This document shows, one piece after another, positions 6,697 to 8,374 of a DNA stretch of 8,374 nucleotides. The position numbers and the translations under genes were made by a program. How positions within the stretch are numbered: the stretch's first letter is position 1; each line of letters opens with the position of its first letter. The notes beneath the pieces are model-generated. The model was not told the DNA's origin. It made no database searches and saw nothing but the letters and a program-made list of their open reading frames with translations. Origin of the DNA: Deltaproteobacteria bacterium (GTDB lineage: Bacteria; Desulfobacterota; Desulfobacteria; Desulfobacterales; Desulfobacteraceae); contig JAFCZY010000119.1 in assembly GCA_019314105.1 (NCBI GenBank), positions 1 through 8,374 of the forward strand, given 5' to 3'.

Positions 6697-8253
6697 ATGT
6701 TATTTGATGAAAAAGAATTTTTCAAAGAAGCCACACTGAAAATCTGCGGAAGCCTTGAGATCGAAAAAGCGATGCGTCACTGTCTTTTATATGTCCGTCA
6801 ATTTATCCCGACCGAACAAATGGCATTTCATATATATCATCCTGACACAGGTATTATTGAAACCGTTGCCCTTGTTACCCCTGAATATGGCGAGGCCTTT
6901 TCAATAAAAACCCAATTATCTGCGAAAGGACGTAAACAGGTTGAAGATCAGCGCTCACTTCGAGTCCGAATGGTTGACCGGCTCGGAGATAACCCCGTCA
7001 CCCGCTCAGTTGCCGAAAAGCTTGATGTATCTGATTTGTCCGCAATTGTTATGGACCTGGTTCTGGAAAAAAAAATGCTGGGTGTTCTCAGTATTTTTAA
7101 TAATGGAAAAGAAATATTCACCTCTGATCATGTTCGCCTTTTAAGCCTTTTAAGCAAACCCTGTGCCATTGCTTTAACCAACAACATCAGATACCGGGAA
7201 TTAACGGATCTAAAGAATTTGCTCACTGACGACAACAAGTATCTTCAGGATGAACTACGCAAGTTTTCAGGAGAGGCGGTCATTGGTGCAAACCTGGGAT
7301 TGAAAAATGTGATGGAAATGGTCCATCAGGTTGCTCCCCTGGAAAGTCCTGTGCTGCTTCTCGGCGAAACCGGCACGGGTAAGGAGGTCATTGCCAATGT
7401 CATTCACAATTTATCATTGCGAAAAGACGGTCCTTTTATCCGGGTCAACTGCGGCGCAATCCCTGCCACACTTCTAGACAGTGAATTGTTTGGATATGAA
7501 AAAGGCGCGTTTACCGGGGCTGTTTCACAAAAGCGAGGGCGTATCGAACGTGCCCATGGCGGCACCCTTTTTCTGGATGAGATCGGAGAACTGACACTTG
7601 ATGCCCAGGTCAGGCTTCTGCGTGTTCTTCAAGAGAAAGAAATCGACCGGATCGGGGGAACTCAAACCATCCGGGTCAATATCAGAATCATTGCCGCCAC
7701 ACACAGAAATCTTGAAAAAATGATGAAAGAAAAAAAATTCCGGGCCGACCTCTTTTTCCGGCTCAGGGTTTTCCCAATTACCATTCCACCTTTACGGGAA
7801 CATCCAGAAGATATCCCCGCTCTTGTACATCATTTTATTAAAAAGAAATCAAAAGAAATGAAACGGTCTGTTCTTAGTCCTGCGCCATCCGCCATGAACC
7901 GGCTTATGGCATATCATTGGCCGGGGAATATACGGGAACTTGAGAATGCAGTGGAGCGTTCTCTTATCCTTGACCGAAACGATCTCCTTTATTTCAAGGA
8001 AATCGGAATGCATCAACCCGTTGAAACAAAAGCAGGTAGATTTCCGGCTGATGAACCTCCATTTGAATCACTTGAACTTGATGCGGCAATGTCCCGGCAC
8101 ATCCACTATGTTCTCGATTCCTGCAACGGCCGTGTAGAAGGTGAAAAAGGAGCAGCCAAAATGCTCAATATTCACCCTTCCACACTTCGGAAACGAATGA
8201 AAAAGCTTAAGATTCCGTTTGGGAAACAAGCTCATTTTCTGTCAACTGATTAA
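6697..8253 (+). CDS. Sigma-54-dependent transcriptional activator, GAF - AAA+ - Fis HTH
   Basis: This enhancer-binding protein uses ATP hydrolysis to open sigma-54 promoter complexes. From ATG 6697 it has 518 residues. An N-terminal GAF-type sensor (about 5-165) and a short linker (about 166-190, likely coiled coil) precede the AAA+ domain. Its key parts are Walker A GETGTGKE (223-230), the sigma-54 contact loop GAFTGA (270-275), Walker [13 protein letters not shown] (288-299, Asp294/Glu295), arginine-finger region FRADLFFRL (348-356), and sensor [10 protein letters not shown] (410-417). A Fis-type HTH (about 482-508, [20 protein letters not shown]) resembles that of FhlA/NorR-like activators. 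There is no receiver domain, so control is probably by a small ligand on the GAF domain. The ATG is chosen over TTG 6685 because GAAGG (6687-6691) lies five bases before it. It is divergent from the beta-oxidation operon, whose sigma-54 promoter it most likely activates. Its effector is unknown. Confidence 0.95.
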   Translation: MLFDEKEFFKEATLKICGSLEIEKAMRHCLLYVRQFIPTEQMAFHIYHPDTGIIETVALVTPEYGEAFSIKTQLSAKGRKQVEDQRSLRVRMVDRLGDNPVTRSVAEKLDVSDLSAIVMDLVLEKKMLGVLSIFNNGKEIFTSDHVRLLSLLSKPCAIALTNNIRYRELTDLKNLLTDDNKYLQDELRKFSGEAVIGANLGLKNVMEMVHQVAPLESPVLLLGETGTGKEVIANVIHNLSLRKDGPFIRVNCGAIPATLLDSELFGYEKGAFTGAVSQKRGRIERAHGGTLFLDEIGELTLDAQVRLLRVLQEKEIDRIGGTQTIRVNIRIIAATHRNLEKMMKEKKFRADLFFRLRVFPITIPPLREHPEDIPALVHHFIKKKSKEMKRSVLSPAPSAMNRLMAYHWPGNIRELENAVERSLILDRNDLLYFKEIGMHQPVETKAGRFPADEPPFESLELDAAMSRHIHYVLDSCNGRVEGEKGAAKMLNIHPSTLRKRMKKLKIPFGKQAHFLSTD

Positions 8254-8374
8254 ACTGAATCTTATCCGCTATTCTATCCTCAGGGTCAAGACGGTTAAGC
8301 TTTACCATCTCAAAACTATTTACTTCGATAAAAACATTTCCTTTTTTATCCACCAGTGTCAGGTTATACGTATT
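8207..8374 (-). CDS. 3' end of a convergent gene, possibly a polyketide-synthase-like dehydratase domain protein (partial)
   Basis: The minus strand is open from the right edge for 55 codons to a TAA at 8207-8209. The visible protein starts TYNLTLVDKKGNVFIEV and continues through NSFEMVKLNRLDPEDRIAD to a polar tail ending QTES. The first 25 residues resemble the closing strands of polyketide-synthase dehydratase (double hotdog) domains, which often read like YDVTLxDExGxVxxEVEGF. This is a tentative resemblance from a short fragment. The gene overlaps the last 47 bp of the sigma-54 activator tail to tail, and no terminator is visible between them. Its function is otherwise unknown. Confidence 0.55.
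   Translation of the reverse strand, partial: NTYNLTLVDKKGNVFIEVNSFEMVKLNRLDPEDRIADKIQFNQLTENELVSQTES

Overview
The window looks like a chromosomal segment from an anaerobic deltaproteobacterium, most likely a Desulfobacterales-type sulfate reducer. This is an inference from moderate-to-low GC, an acyl-CoA synthetase relic of the AlkK-like type, a roughly 600-residue acyl-CoA dehydrogenase with an extra C-terminal domain, and a sigma-54 activator beside a beta-oxidation operon. No marker gene fixes the species.

Layout. Positions 1-1787 (minus) hold a membrane sensor histidine kinase whose C-terminal end lies beyond the left edge. Positions 1885-6498 (minus) form one catabolic operon read right to left: 3-hydroxyacyl-CoA dehydrogenase, acyl-CoA dehydrogenase, thiolase, and finally the wreck of a fatty acyl-CoA synthetase gene. 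That relic has lost its 5' end and its whole middle, and carries a 20-bp tandem duplication that shifts the frame. The 198-bp divergent control region 6499-6696 contains a well-matched -24/-12 sigma-54 promoter reading into the operon. Upstream of it lies a perfect 14-bp inverted repeat plus a third half-site. Positions 6697-8253 (plus) encode a GAF - AAA+ - Fis-type sigma-54 activator. Positions 8207-8374 (minus) hold the last 55 codons of a convergent gene that overlaps the activator's 3' end.

How the parts work together. The activator is the obvious candidate to bind the inverted repeats, about 75-145 bp upstream of the predicted operon start, and to drive RNA polymerase-sigma-54 at the -24/-12 promoter in response to a ligand sensed by its GAF domain. 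The operon encodes two oxidation steps and the thiolytic step of a beta-oxidation-like acyl-CoA degradation. No enoyl-CoA hydratase is present, and the local activating enzyme is broken, so hydration and substrate activation must be supplied from elsewhere. The histidine kinase may be independent of this circuit.

Every gap without a gene is under 200 bp. I see no tRNA, rRNA, CRISPR array, insertion sequence or convincing intrinsic terminator. The most interesting parts are the compact sigma-54 control region and the multiply damaged synthetase relic; I do not see evidence for a wholly new system.
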